Positions 8,416 to 16,891 are shown, counted from the stretch's first letter. The stretch: DNA of 64,000 bases from Pseudotamlana agarivorans (GCF_018860245.1 NZ_JAHKPD010000018.1:203036-267035), one strand, 5' to 3'. The notes: generated from the sequence alone by a model not told the origin. Numbers and translations: made by a program.

Positions 8416-8620
8416 CGTCATTGCGAGCTAAACGCGTCATTGCGAGGGAGGCTAGACGTCATTGCGAGGACGAAGGACGAAGCAATCTCATGAATGGAAC
8501 ACGAATTAAGCAGATTGCTTCACTACGTTCGCAATGACGGAACACGAATTAAACAGATTGCTTCGTTCCTCGCAATGACGTTACGAAAACAAGAGATTGC
8601 TTCACTGCGTTCGCAATGAC
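8416..8620. repeat. REPIN-like repeat cluster upstream of the GIY-YIG gene
   Basis: Three forward CGTCATTGCGAG starts (8416, about 8437 and about 8458), one forward GAAGCAATCTC end, then three inverted units (about 8510-8538, 8556-8581 and 8592-8620) of the form AGATTGCTTC ... CGCAATGAC. The part 8458-8538 is a complete palindromic pair with a loop of about 22 bases, nearly identical to 8921-9003. The last inverted unit runs into the first ATG of the GIY-YIG gene. Confidence 0.85.
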
Positions 8621-8624
8621 AACT

Positions 8625-8918
8625 ATGAAACCAGGATTTATATACATCATAACCAATAAAAACAATACCACGCTTTATGTGGGGGTAACCTCCAATTTAG
8701 CACAGCGTATAGAAGAACATAAAAACAAAAAATATAAAAAATCATTTAGCGCACGGTATAATTTAAACAAGTTGGTGTATTTTGAGGCGTTTCAAATGAT
8801 AGGCGATGCTATAGCAAGAGAAAAACAATTAAAAGCCGGGAGTAGAGCAAAAAAGGTAGCCTTAATAGAACAAGAAAACCCAGAGTGGGAGGATTTGTAT
8901 AACGTCCTTGCGAGCTAA
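8625..8918 (+). CDS. GIY-YIG nuclease family protein bounded by REP-like repeats
   Basis: 97 residues from ATG 8625; an in-frame ATG at 8616 lies inside the repeat, so the later start is preferred. The stand-alone GIY-YIG domain shows GFIYIITNKNNTTLYVGVT (variant GIY...YIG), the conserved Arg of NLAQRIEEHK, and the catalytic-type Glu in AIAREKQLKAGSR. The family cuts DNA, often at structured substrates. The last codons (NVLAS, stop) are written in a repeat start (AACGTCCTTGCGAG). The gene thus has a repeat unit at each end, as a RAYT transposase gene sits among its REPs. A role in repeat dispersal is inference. Confidence 0.88.
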   Translation: MKPGFIYIITNKNNTTLYVGVTSNLAQRIEEHKNKKYKKSFSARYNLNKLVYFEAFQMIGDAIAREKQLKAGSRAKKVALIEQENPEWEDLYNVLAS

Positions 8919-9004
8919 ACGCGTCATTGCGAGGACGAAGGACGAAGCAATCTCATGAATGGAACACGGATTAAACAGATTGCTTCACTACGTTCGCAAT
9001 GACG
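8902..9004. repeat. REPIN-like repeat downstream of the GIY-YIG gene
   Basis: Two forward starts (8902 and about 8921), a forward GAAGCAATCTC end, a loop of about 22 bases (ATGAATGGAACACGG...), and an inverted unit ending CGCAATGACGG near 9004. It matches 8458-8538 almost base for base. Confidence 0.85.
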
Positions 9005-9055
9005 GGAATACTGGCTTGAGTTTGAAGATGGTTGTAAGGCGTTCCTTGACGGAAT

Positions 9056-9195
9056 ACCTATAATTCATAAAAATATTAAATTAAGACCTATTTTTCATAA
9101 TAAATACCTGTTTTTCATATATATTTGAATACCTTAAATTCATAAAAAATGAAGTTAAATACCCAATATTCAATTAGAATACCTGCTTTTCACGG
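9056..9195 (+). promoter_or_regulatory. Iterated 15-base motif upstream of and entering fic
   Basis: Four clear copies of ACCTnnnnTTCATAw start at 9056, 9086, 9106 and 9131, each preceded by a T/A-rich triplet. Two weaker copies start at 9161 and 9181 inside the first codons of fic. The start-to-start distances (30, 20, 25, 30 and 20) are all multiples of 5, roughly half helical turns. The layout suggests cooperative binding of a repressor or activator, possibly controlling fic. Confidence 0.5.
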
Positions 9196-10690
9196 AAGAA
9201 AGCTTCCAGAAGAAGGTTTGGTTGTAGGATATGCTGCGATTATTGAAAATTTGGATTTACACGCGCCAATTCCACAGGTTATTGCGCTAATAAGTGATAA
9301 AAATAAAAAGTATGAAGTAGAGGGGTGGAAAGTTTTTACGCCAAAACACAAACCAGAAGAAACACTTTACAAACAATTGGTGTTTGCCTTAAAATATGAA
9401 GGCATTAATCTATTGGTTTATAAAAAATTATTTGAAAAGCTAAAAACAGCAGAGGTGCTTCAGCTTCTAAATATAGAACCAACTGGGATGTACAGTAGGA
9501 AAATTTGGTTTCTGTATGAATGGTTAACAAATGAAAAATTAGAGATTCCTGATTTAACGATAAAGAAAGCTGTGCCTTTAATTGATGAAAAAATGCAATA
9601 TGCCATTAATGGTAAAAGTTCTCCTAGACATCGTATTATTAACAACCTTCCTGGAACCAGAGATTATTGTCCATTAATATTTAAAACCAAAAAATTAGAG
9701 AATCATATTAATGCTAATATATCCGATAAAAAAAATACATTCTTAAACAGTATTCATAAAGAGGTCTTACAACGTGCATCTTCTTTTTTATTGTTAAAAG
9801 ATTCTAAAGCATCTTTTACCATAGAGGGGGAAAATCCTGGAAATAATAGAGCGATGCGTTGGGGAAAGGCTATTGGTCAAGCCGGTCAAAAACCATTAAG
9901 CGTAGAAGAGTTAATTCGCTTGCAGCAAATAGTCATAGAAAACAGTAGGTTTATAGAGATGGGCTTGCGAAAAGAAGGTGGATTTGTTGGTGAACATGAC
10001 CGCACTACAGGCGAACCAATTCCGGACCATATTTCGGCCAAAGCAGGAGATCTTGAACAGCTATTAAAAGGATTAATGGCTACCAATGAGGTGTTGCAAG
10101 ATCAAAGCTACGATGCCGTACTAGCTGCAGCTAACATAGCGTTTGGCTTTGTTTTTATTCACCCTTTTGTTGATGGAAATGGCCGTTTACATCGTTATAT
10201 TATTCATCATGTTTTGGCAAAAAAAGCCTTTACACAACAAGGTGTCATTTTCCCCGTATCGTCATCAATACTAGACCATATTGATGATTATAAAACCGTT
10301 TTAGAAACATATTCACATCCGTTGTTAGATCATATTGAATGGAAAGAAACCGAAGATCATAATGTAGAGGTTACAAATGATACTATTGATCTTTATCGTT
10401 ATTTTGATGCCACAAAACAAGCAGAGTTTTTATATGACTGTGTGGAAGATACTTTAGAACGTGTTATTCCGGAAGAAGTAACCTACTTGCAAAACTATGA
10501 TAATTTTAAAAAATATATAGATAATCATTTTGAAATGCCTGATAAAATGGTTGCCATACTTGTTCGGTTTTTAGAGCAAAATAATGGGATTTTATCAAAA
10601 AGGGCATTAGCAAAAGAATTTTCGGCTTTAAAAGAAAAAGAAATTAAGGACATAGAAACGAATTATAAAACCATTTTTTTAGAAGTATAG
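9149..10690 (+). CDS. Fic family protein (AMP-transferase-like), RM-associated
   Basis: 513 residues. The Fic core motif HPFVDGNGRLHR is at 338-349, complete with the catalytic His. An inhibitory-helix motif (S/T)xxxE(G/N) is seen as SFTIEG at 222-227, N-terminal to the core as in class II Fic proteins, so activity is probably self-restrained. The N-terminal 190 residues are a long extension, and a helical C-terminal part follows the core. Fic enzymes usually transfer AMP to Tyr/Thr/Ser of target proteins. The gene ends immediately before the hsdR start (no gap) and lies inside the RM operon, a recurring arrangement. It is preceded by an iterated motif. Confidence 0.92.
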   Translation: MKLNTQYSIRIPAFHGRKLPEEGLVVGYAAIIENLDLHAPIPQVIALISDKNKKYEVEGWKVFTPKHKPEETLYKQLVFALKYEGINLLVYKKLFEKLKTAEVLQLLNIEPTGMYSRKIWFLYEWLTNEKLEIPDLTIKKAVPLIDEKMQYAINGKSSPRHRIINNLPGTRDYCPLIFKTKKLENHINANISDKKNTFLNSIHKEVLQRASSFLLLKDSKASFTIEGENPGNNRAMRWGKAIGQAGQKPLSVEELIRLQQIVIENSRFIEMGLRKEGGFVGEHDRTTGEPIPDHISAKAGDLEQLLKGLMATNEVLQDQSYDAVLAAANIAFGFVFIHPFVDGNGRLHRYIIHHVLAKKAFTQQGVIFPVSSSILDHIDDYKTVLETYSHPLLDHIEWKETEDHNVEVTNDTIDLYRYFDATKQAEFLYDCVEDTLERVIPEEVTYLQNYDNFKKYIDNHFEMPDKMVAILVRFLEQNNGILSKRALAKEFSALKEKEIKDIETNYKTIFLEV

Positions 10691-13591
10691 ATGAGCTACC
10701 AACCTGAATCCCTATTAGAAAATAAGCTAATCCAGCAATTAATTGGTTTGGGCTATCAGGCTGTTGCCATACCCGATGGCGACGCTTTAGTTTCTAATTT
10801 AAAGTCTCAATTAGAAGCCTTTAATAACACCAGGTTCACCGAAAAAGAATTTGATGGCATATTGAACCATCTCGCTAAAGGCAATGTGTTTGATAAAGCC
10901 AAAACTCTACGCGACCGTTTTAGTTTTACCAACCAAAACGATGAGGCGGTTTATGTGCGTTTCTTCGATTCTGAAAATTGGCTCAACAACCATTTTCAAG
11001 TCACCAACCAAGTGACCCAAGAAGGCACTTATAAAAATCGCTACGATGTGACCTTACTGGTAAACGGTTTGCCTTTGGTGCAAATAGAACTAAAGCGCCG
11101 CGGTTTAGAGATGAAAGAAGCTTTTAATCAAATAAACCGCTACCAAAAGCATTCCTTTTGGAGCCATAACGGCTTGTTTCAATATGTACAACTCTTTATT
11201 ATTAGTAATGGCGGAAACACCAAGTATCTAGCTAATAATGAATTGCAATCGGTAAAACAAACCTTTTTTTGGTCCGATGCCAACAATACAAACATTACCG
11301 AGTTAGACGAGTTTGCGGCCGATTTTTTAAACCCAGATCATTTGGGTAAAATGATAGCCCATTACATTGTTATTAACGAAACCTATAAGATTTTAATGGC
11401 GCTTAGGCCGTATCAATATTACGCCACCGAAGCGCTTATTAATCGCGTTAAAACAAGCAATGATAATGCTTATATCTGGCACACCACAGGTTCAGGGAAA
11501 ACCCTAACCTCGTTTAAAACCAGCCAAATCTTAATGGATTTGCCTGAGGTGTACAAAGTGGTGTTTGTGGTAGATCGTAAAGATTTAGATTACCAAACCA
11601 TGACGGAGTTTAATGCCTTTAAATCGGGTAGTGTAGATACCACCGACAGTACAACCAGTTTAGTACAGCAGTTTCTAGGTACCTTTAAAGATAAAAAAGG
11701 GCATGCTAAAGATTCCGATTTAATAATTACCACCATACAAAAGTTAAACAATGCCATTTCAGGGCCTTACCTGGCGCAGTTAGAACACTTAAAAAATGAA
11801 CGCTTTGTGTTTATTTTCGATGAGTGTCACCGCAGTCAGTTTGGGAAAACACACGGCAGGATTACAGAATTCTTTTCTAAAAGTCAGCTCTTCGGCTTCA
11901 CCGGAACACCTATTTTTGCCGATAACGCCTCTAAAAACGATTTAGGAAAACGTACAACCAAAGATTTGTTTGGCGACTGTTTGCATAAATACGTGATTAC
12001 CGATGCCATTCGCGACGAAAACGTACTGCGTTTCGGCATTGAGTATTACAGCGTGTTTAAACATAAAAACCAACCGCAGTTCGACCTGATGGTGGAAGAC
12101 ATCAACAAAAAAGAAGTATTTGAAGATGAAAAATATATAGAATCTGTTGCCGATTATATTATTGCTAATCATGACCGGAAAACATTCTCTAAAGATTATT
12201 CGGCCATATTTGCAGTAAGCAGTATTGATGCCGCGATAGCTTATTATGATGTTTTTCAGAAAAAGAAAGCCGCAGGAGCACACGATTTACGCATTGCTAC
12301 CATATTTACTTATGGCGCCAATGAAGACGACCCCGATGCGCAAGATTACATGCCAGATTATGAAATGCTTCATGCTGCCGAACCGCAAACCGATTATTTA
12401 GCCAGCCACACCAGAGATAAACTAGAAGCATGTATAGCAGATTATAACCAAATGTATGGCACCAGTTATACTACTAAAGATGCAAAGTTATTTGAAGGGT
12501 ATTTTAAAGATATTAGCAAGCGTTTAAAGGAACGTGAGAAAATTACTTTTAACGACGAGAAAGACCGTTTAGACATTGTGATTGTGGTGAATATGATGCT
12601 TACCGGTTTTGATGCCAAAAAGGTGAATACCTTGTATGTAGATAAGAATTTAAAACAACACGGTTTAATACAAGCCTTTTCGCGTACCAATAGAACTCTG
12701 GGCGACCAGAAATCGCAGGGGAATATTTTGTGCTTCAGAAACCTGAAAAAAGCTACCGACGATGCCATTACGTTGTTTTCTAACAAAGATGCCATTGAAG
12801 TGGTTATCATGCCAGAGTATGAAGATATCGCTGAGAAATTTGATGAAGCTTTCGATAATTTAAAGGAAATTACACCAACCTACCAAAGTGTAAACGATTT
12901 AGAAAGTGAAACCGAAGAAGCTGCTTTTGTTCAAGCCTTTAGACGCCTGATGCGTAGTTTAAACGTGTTACAATCTTACACCGATTTCGATTGGAAAAAC
13001 ATGCCTTTAGACGCACAAGAATTTGAAGATTATAAAGGCAAGTATCTCGATCTCTATGATAAAGTAAAAGTTGGTGGTGCAAAAGAAAAAGTATCCATTC
13101 TTAACGACATTGATTTTGAGCTGGAGTTAATTCATCAAGACAAGATTAATGTAGCCTATATCATTCAACTACTTGCTAACCTTAAAGATGATAAAACAAC
13201 AGGGGCTGCCGCGAAGAAAAAAGCCATTTTAGATTTATTAGGCGGCGATATGAAGCTGCGAAGCAAACGCGAGCTTATTGAAAAATTCATAGAAGAAAAC
13301 CTCCCACATATCTCAGATTCCGATACTATCGGCGAAGCTTTCCACGACTATTGGCAAGAGCAAAAAGTATTGGCTCTCGGTAAGATTTGTGAAGATGAAA
13401 ATCTTGATCAAGCCCAATTCAAGGCCTTGATAGATACCTATATTTACAGTGGTAAACAACCTATACGAGACGATGTGTTTAAATGTTTAGACAGCCGCCC
13501 AAGTATTTTAAAAGCCCGAAGTATTGGTGAACGCATTTTAGAAAAGATGAAACACTATGTAGATGTGTTTATTCAAGGCATGCAGGCTTAG
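10691..13591 (+). CDS. hsdR: Type I restriction endonuclease, R subunit
   Basis: 966 residues. The N-terminal PD-(D/E)xK nuclease domain has RYDVTLLVNG (Asp119) and QIELK (Glu133, Lys135). The translocase domain has Walker A TTGSGKT (265-271), a DEAD-like DECH box (near 376) and GFTGTP (near 403), then a second RecA lobe (MMLTGFDAKKVNTLYVDKNL, QAFSRTNR) and a helical C-terminal domain. It translocates DNA and cuts away from the site when joined to HsdM/HsdS. Intact, whereas hsdS is frameshifted. The start abuts the fic stop codon. Confidence 0.97.
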   Translation: MSYQPESLLENKLIQQLIGLGYQAVAIPDGDALVSNLKSQLEAFNNTRFTEKEFDGILNHLAKGNVFDKAKTLRDRFSFTNQNDEAVYVRFFDSENWLNNHFQVTNQVTQEGTYKNRYDVTLLVNGLPLVQIELKRRGLEMKEAFNQINRYQKHSFWSHNGLFQYVQLFIISNGGNTKYLANNELQSVKQTFFWSDANNTNITELDEFAADFLNPDHLGKMIAHYIVINETYKILMALRPYQYYATEALINRVKTSNDNAYIWHTTGSGKTLTSFKTSQILMDLPEVYKVVFVVDRKDLDYQTMTEFNAFKSGSVDTTDSTTSLVQQFLGTFKDKKGHAKDSDLIITTIQKLNNAISGPYLAQLEHLKNERFVFIFDECHRSQFGKTHGRITEFFSKSQLFGFTGTPIFADNASKNDLGKRTTKDLFGDCLHKYVITDAIRDENVLRFGIEYYSVFKHKNQPQFDLMVEDINKKEVFEDEKYIESVADYIIANHDRKTFSKDYSAIFAVSSIDAAIAYYDVFQKKKAAGAHDLRIATIFTYGANEDDPDAQDYMPDYEMLHAAEPQTDYLASHTRDKLEACIADYNQMYGTSYTTKDAKLFEGYFKDISKRLKEREKITFNDEKDRLDIVIVVNMMLTGFDAKKVNTLYVDKNLKQHGLIQAFSRTNRTLGDQKSQGNILCFRNLKKATDDAITLFSNKDAIEVVIMPEYEDIAEKFDEAFDNLKEITPTYQSVNDLESETEEAAFVQAFRRLMRSLNVLQSYTDFDWKNMPLDAQEFEDYKGKYLDLYDKVKVGGAKEKVSILNDIDFELELIHQDKINVAYIIQLLANLKDDKTTGAAAKKKAILDLLGGDMKLRSKRELIEKFIEENLPHISDSDTIGEAFHDYWQEQKVLALGKICEDENLDQAQFKALIDTYIYSGKQPIRDDVFKCLDSRPSILKARSIGERILEKMKHYVDVFIQGMQA

Positions 13592-13662
13592 TTATTGAGA
13601 AGCGTTTGTGGTGAACACCAAAAGTAAGTCAACAAAATATCTTAAAAATTCCCATTTATATA

Positions 13663-13700
13663 ACACACAAAGCCAACCCATAAGGTTAGTTTTGTGTTGC
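13663..13700 (+). terminator. Hairpin downstream of hsdR
   Basis: ACACAAAGCCAACC pairs with GGTTAGTTTTGTGT (two weak pairs), with a short CATAA loop. It lacks a strong T-tract, so terminator activity is moderately supported. Confidence 0.5.
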
Positions 13701-13855
13701 TTGATATATGTTATTAAAATATTAGTTTGAGGTGATGGTTATTTTTAAAACGGTGCTCACGTTAGGGTAATCGTAACCGTCGTTTACATTAGATAACAAC
13801 TGAACAGGTTCAGTTTCATCAACCCGATAGCGCGGACAATAATAAAAAAAGCGTT

Positions 13856-14061
13856 GATAGCGCGGATTTGTAGTCCGTGCCTGCAAGAGTAAGCAATAAA
13901 GCTTTTTTTATTTAACTTCTATAACCATCAAGTAGTTTACCAGAAATGAAAGTGTTTTTCAGTTGATTTAAAAGTTCTATATTCACTTTTAAGCTGTGAA
14001 GCGCATTTGAGGTAAATGAGTGTTGTAGAGTGTTTATTTAAGCACGGACTACAAGTTCGCG
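13856..14061. repeat. Inverted pair of a second REP-like family
   Basis: The unit at 13859-13880 (core TTTGTAGTCCGTGC) and its inverted copy GCACGGACTACAAG at 14042-14055 flank about 160 bases without a credible gene. A truncated start of the unit (GATAGCGCGGA) also occurs at 13826. No associated transposase is in the window. Confidence 0.65.
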
Positions 14062-14181
14062 TTACCGGAGTTGTATGCTTTAATTCATTCAGAAAGCCCA
14101 TATTATACTTACTGTAAATCATTTTTTAAAGAGCATGCTACTAATAGCCTAATTTAATTTCTAGAATTAAATTTTGGCAAG

Positions 14182-14226
14182 GACATCTCATGTCGCAGTA
14201 TAACCCATTGTTCCGATGTAAATTTG
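14182..14226 (+). promoter_or_regulatory. Operator-promoter module, copy 1
   Basis: Operator GACATCTCATGTCGCA (14182-14197), a 21-base gap, then -7 box TAAATTTG (14219-14226). The next gene is the frameshifted SRPBCC gene, starting 236 bases downstream. The same module recurs three more times with identical spacing. The dyad GACAT...ATGTC sits where a -33 element would be, suggesting an activator site. Confidence 0.6.
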
Positions 14227-14462
14227 TAAAGCAATAATAGAAAAATACAGTGTTTCACAACATTAGTATGTCCAAATAGTTCATTATATAGAAACCTGTG
14301 ATTTAGTTTTTAGATTACAGCTTTTTTTTCTGCTTTAAAACTCTAAAAATTGCAGGGGTTTAGTGGAGAGTAAATAGGCTGAATTTTTAAAAGTTGTTTC
14401 AAACATAATGGAGTTATTTACAAGGGGCATTTAGTTTAACATTATTAGTAAATATAAAAAAT

Positions 14463-14884
14463 ATGAATATTACGTTTAAAGAGCAAATCAATGCAGAGGC
14501 TGAAATTATTTTTAATGCGGCAGGAACCGAAAAAGGAATTCAATCTTGGTGGTGTCAGAATAGTGAAGTAGCCGAAAAAGTAGGTGGTCATATCGTTCTG
14601 AATTTTTAAAAGAAGGAAACCCTGTAGTCATGAAATTTAGACTAGACCAGAGCACCCCAAATAAAAAAGTGGTTTGGACTTGCACTAATAATGCAAACCC
14701 AGCATGGATTAATACAACAATTACTTTTGAAACTGATGAAAAGGGCTCTTTTAGTTTTATTCACGATAATTTTGATGAAAAATGGAAAGGGCAACCACCA
14801 TTTGATATGACAGCAGATGGTTGGAAACATTTTATAGCTAGTTTTAAAAGCTATTGTGAAACAGGAACAGGACAGCCTTGGTAA
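14463..14884 (+). pseudogene. SRPBCC (AHSA1-like) domain protein, frameshifted
   Basis: The frame from ATG 14463 gives NITFKEQINAEAEIIF... EKVGGH and is lost near 14590. From 14591 the -1 frame continues the same fold: YRSEFLKEGNPVVMKFRL, VVWTCTNNANPAWINTTITF, then DGWKHFIASFKSYCETG. One missing base (a T at about 14592) explains it. The family binds small hydrophobic ligands; no function is known for this one. Total length would be about 140 residues, normal for the family. An ATG at 14630 in the second frame gives only the C-terminal 84 residues. Confidence 0.8.
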
Positions 14885-14957
14885 GAAGTTGTTTGTGTTT
14901 TTCACCAATAGCACCCAATAAAAAAATAAAATACTATCAAGTAAATTATTAAATAGT

Positions 14958-14999
14958 AAAACCCTGTGAAAATTATTTTTCACAGGGTTTTCGGTTTTT
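14958..14999 (+). terminator. Strong intrinsic terminator after the SRPBCC gene
   Basis: AAAACCCTGTGAAAA and TTTTCACAGGGTTTT form a long stem followed by CGGTTTTT. A near copy stands at 17403-17447. Confidence 0.85.
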
Positions 15000-15064
15000 G
15001 TGGGTGTTCTTAAAATTCATACTTCCTTGTTCTCTACCGGCTAACAAAGCATATAAAAGTTGCC

Positions 15065-15109
15065 GACACCGTATGTCGCAATTCAACCTCTAAATCAGGT
15101 GTACATTTG
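15065..15109 (+). promoter_or_regulatory. Operator-promoter module, copy 2
   Basis: GACACCGTATGTCGCA (15065-15080), a 21-base gap, and -7 box TACATTTG (15102-15109). It drives the first secreted paralogue (15280) through a leader of about 165 bases containing a strong hairpin. Confidence 0.65.
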
Positions 15110-15163
15110 TAATGTAATTATAACAGATTACATTTTTCATAAAGTTAGTTTAGTTTGGTTTTT

Positions 15164-15215
15164 AAGATTAATAGAGCTGCTGTAGGTGTGGTTACCTACA
15201 GCGGTTTAATCTTTT
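15164..15215 (+). promoter_or_regulatory. Leader hairpin, possible attenuator, of the first paralogue
   Basis: Outer stem AAGATTAA/TTAATCTT; inner stem CTGCTGTAGGT/ACCTACAGCGG with loop GTGGTT; followed by TTTT. A structurally conserved copy occurs at 17297-17352, with a base change inside the stem that keeps pairing (T-A here, T-G there). It lies 65 bases before the ATG. It could terminate early or be a processing or protein-binding site. Confidence 0.55.
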
Positions 15216-15279
15216 AAGAAAACGTCTTTTTTATCATATGAAAAACTGTAATTAATCTAAATAAGTAAATTATTATATT

Positions 15280-15885
15280 ATGAATAACATATTGAAGAAC
15301 ACGAAAAAAGGATTTTTAATGATAGCATTATTTGGTACAATGGTAAGTTTTGCCGATGTCCCTGCATTTTACAATGTTAATGTTGATGCGAACAATACGA
15401 CCCTAACTTTAAATTATGCAAAAGTAGGTAGTTCTGTTTCTATTAAAGATGTTCACGGTTCTATACTTTATACTGAAACAATTAAAATGACTGGTAGATA
15501 CAAGAAAAATTTTGATTTGGCTTTTTTACCAGATGGAAAATATTTTTTCGAAGTTGATAAAGATCTTGAAATTGAAGAAATTCCATTTACTCTAAATTCT
15601 GGAGTTGCTGTTTTTAACAAAAACGACGAAAAGGTAGTTTATAAGCCTTTCATAAGAGTTTCTAATGACTTAGTTTATATTAGTAAATTAAATTTTGATA
15701 ACGAAGATTTAAACGTAAATATCTATTTTACTAAAAACAATAGCATGAATTCTGAACTTGTTGTTTCTGAAACAATTAAAAGTGATAAGAATATTCAAAA
15801 GATCTATAAGTTAAAGGATCTAGGAAAAGGGAGTTATAACATTGTATTGAACTCTGCTGGTAGAATAGTTGAAAAAAAGATCTAA
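15280..15885 (+). CDS. Secreted flavobacterial protein, tandem paralogue 1
   Basis: 201 residues with a signal peptide (KKGFLMIALFGTMVSFA, cleavage near residue 25). The mature part is two similar beta-sandwich-like halves: one with VSIKDVHGSILYTETI and FDLAFLPDGKYFFEVDK (residues 45-93), the other with VNIYFTKN, IQKIYKLKDLGKGSYNIVL and a short basic end. The pattern (short strands, then LPxGxYFF) resembles T9SS sorting-type folds, but no sorting motif is evident. Function unknown. It shares roughly three quarters of its residues with the next gene. Expression is likely from operator-promoter copy 2. Confidence 0.8.
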   Translation: MNNILKNTKKGFLMIALFGTMVSFADVPAFYNVNVDANNTTLTLNYAKVGSSVSIKDVHGSILYTETIKMTGRYKKNFDLAFLPDGKYFFEVDKDLEIEEIPFTLNSGVAVFNKNDEKVVYKPFIRVSNDLVYISKLNFDNEDLNVNIYFTKNNSMNSELVVSETIKSDKNIQKIYKLKDLGKGSYNIVLNSAGRIVEKKI

Positions 15886-15908
15886 ATTTAAATTTAGTAT
15901 ATTTTTGT

Positions 15909-15943
15909 AAAAAGGTGATCTTAAAAAAGGTCACCTTTTTTTT
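15909..15943 (+). terminator. Intrinsic terminator of paralogue 1
   Basis: AAAAAGGTGA ... TCACCTTTTTTTT; the same hairpin follows paralogue 2. Confidence 0.85.
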
Positions 15944-16181
15944 GTTAAAAAAACCACAAATATTAACAATCTAGATGAACCGGGGTAGGAAAACATAAAC
16001 CTATAAGTAAAATTAAAAGATAATTCATTTAAATGTTTCCGCTACCGCGAAGATTGTGTTTACAGGTATTAAGTAAAGTGGTTTCTTCTAAAGTTTGAAT
16101 AGCTCATTCTAATCGGTACAGAATGGTAAAGAAATGCACCTGTTTTTGCTGGTTTTAAAATGCCGTTTGATTACAAATTCT

Positions 16182-16226
16182 GACACGGCATGTCGCAATA
16201 AAACCTTTTTGTCGGTTGTAAATTTG
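16182..16226 (+). promoter_or_regulatory. Operator-promoter module, copy 3
   Basis: GACACGGCATGTCGCA (16182-16197), a 21-base gap, and -7 box TAAATTTG (16219-16226). It is 36 bases before the second paralogue's ATG, without the leader hairpin seen in copies 2 and 4. The rest of the 15944-16181 gap resembles 16928-17190 in scattered blocks, as expected from tandem duplication. Confidence 0.65.
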
Positions 16227-16262
16227 TAGTATAATTAATCTGAATAATTAAATTTAAATATT

Positions 16263-16868
16263 ATGAATAACATATTAAAGAACACGAAAAAAGGATTTTT
16301 AATGATGGCATTATTAGGTACAATGGTTAGTTTTGCCGATGCCCCTGCCCCCAACAATCCCAATGTTGATGCGAACAATACAACATTAACTTTAAATTAT
16401 GCAAAAGAGGGTAGTGCTGTATCCATTAAAGATGTGTATGGCGTAGTACATTATAAGGAAACAGTAAAGACTACTGGTAGATATAAGAAAAACTTTGATC
16501 TAAATTTTTTACCCGACGGAAACTATTTTTTTGAAGTTGATAAAGGTCTTGAAATTAAGGAAATTCCTTTTACTTTAAATTCTGGAGTTGCTGTTTTTAA
16601 CAAGAACGAAGAAAAGGTGATTTACAAACCTTACATTAGAGTTGTTGGTGATTTAGTTTATATTTCTAAGTTAAACCTTGATAATGAAGGTTTAGATATT
16701 AACATCTATTTTACGAAGAATAATAACATGAATTCTCAATTAGTTGTTTCTGAAACAATTAATAGCACGACTAATATTGAAAAAGTTTATAAGTTGGAGA
16801 ACATAGGAAGAGGTAGTTATTCAATTGTATTGAACTCTGATGGTAGAATGGTTCAAAAAAATATCTAA
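16263..16868 (+). CDS. Secreted flavobacterial protein, tandem paralogue 2
   Basis: 201 residues, the same length and architecture as the gene at 15280. The signal peptide is nearly identical (MNNILKNTKKGFLMMALLG). The first beta-domain has VSIKDVYGVVHYKETV and FDLNFLPDGNYFFEVDK; the second has VYISKLNLDNEGLDINIY and VYKLENIGRGSYSIVL. The main differences are just after the signal peptide (PAPNNPNVDANN against PAFYNVNVDANN) and in surface residues, consistent with duplication followed by drift. Period between the two ATGs is 983 bases. Function unknown; presumably exported to the periplasm or outside. Confidence 0.8.
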   Translation: MNNILKNTKKGFLMMALLGTMVSFADAPAPNNPNVDANNTTLTLNYAKEGSAVSIKDVYGVVHYKETVKTTGRYKKNFDLNFLPDGNYFFEVDKGLEIKEIPFTLNSGVAVFNKNEEKVIYKPYIRVVGDLVYISKLNLDNEGLDINIYFTKNNNMNSQLVVSETINSTTNIEKVYKLENIGRGSYSIVLNSDGRMVQKNI

Positions 16869-16891
16869 ATATAAATTTAGTGAATTTTATT

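Noticed and set aside
8416..9004. CRISPR array
   Set aside because: The units are in both orientations with irregular spacing and no unique spacers of equal length; there are no cas genes.
12466..12810. 114-codon minus-strand frame inside hsdR
   Set aside because: Shadow of hsdR, which is complete and carries all expected motifs.
13937..14122. 61-codon minus-strand frame in the repeat region
   Set aside because: It runs through the inverted REP-like unit, has no recognisable motif and no promoter.
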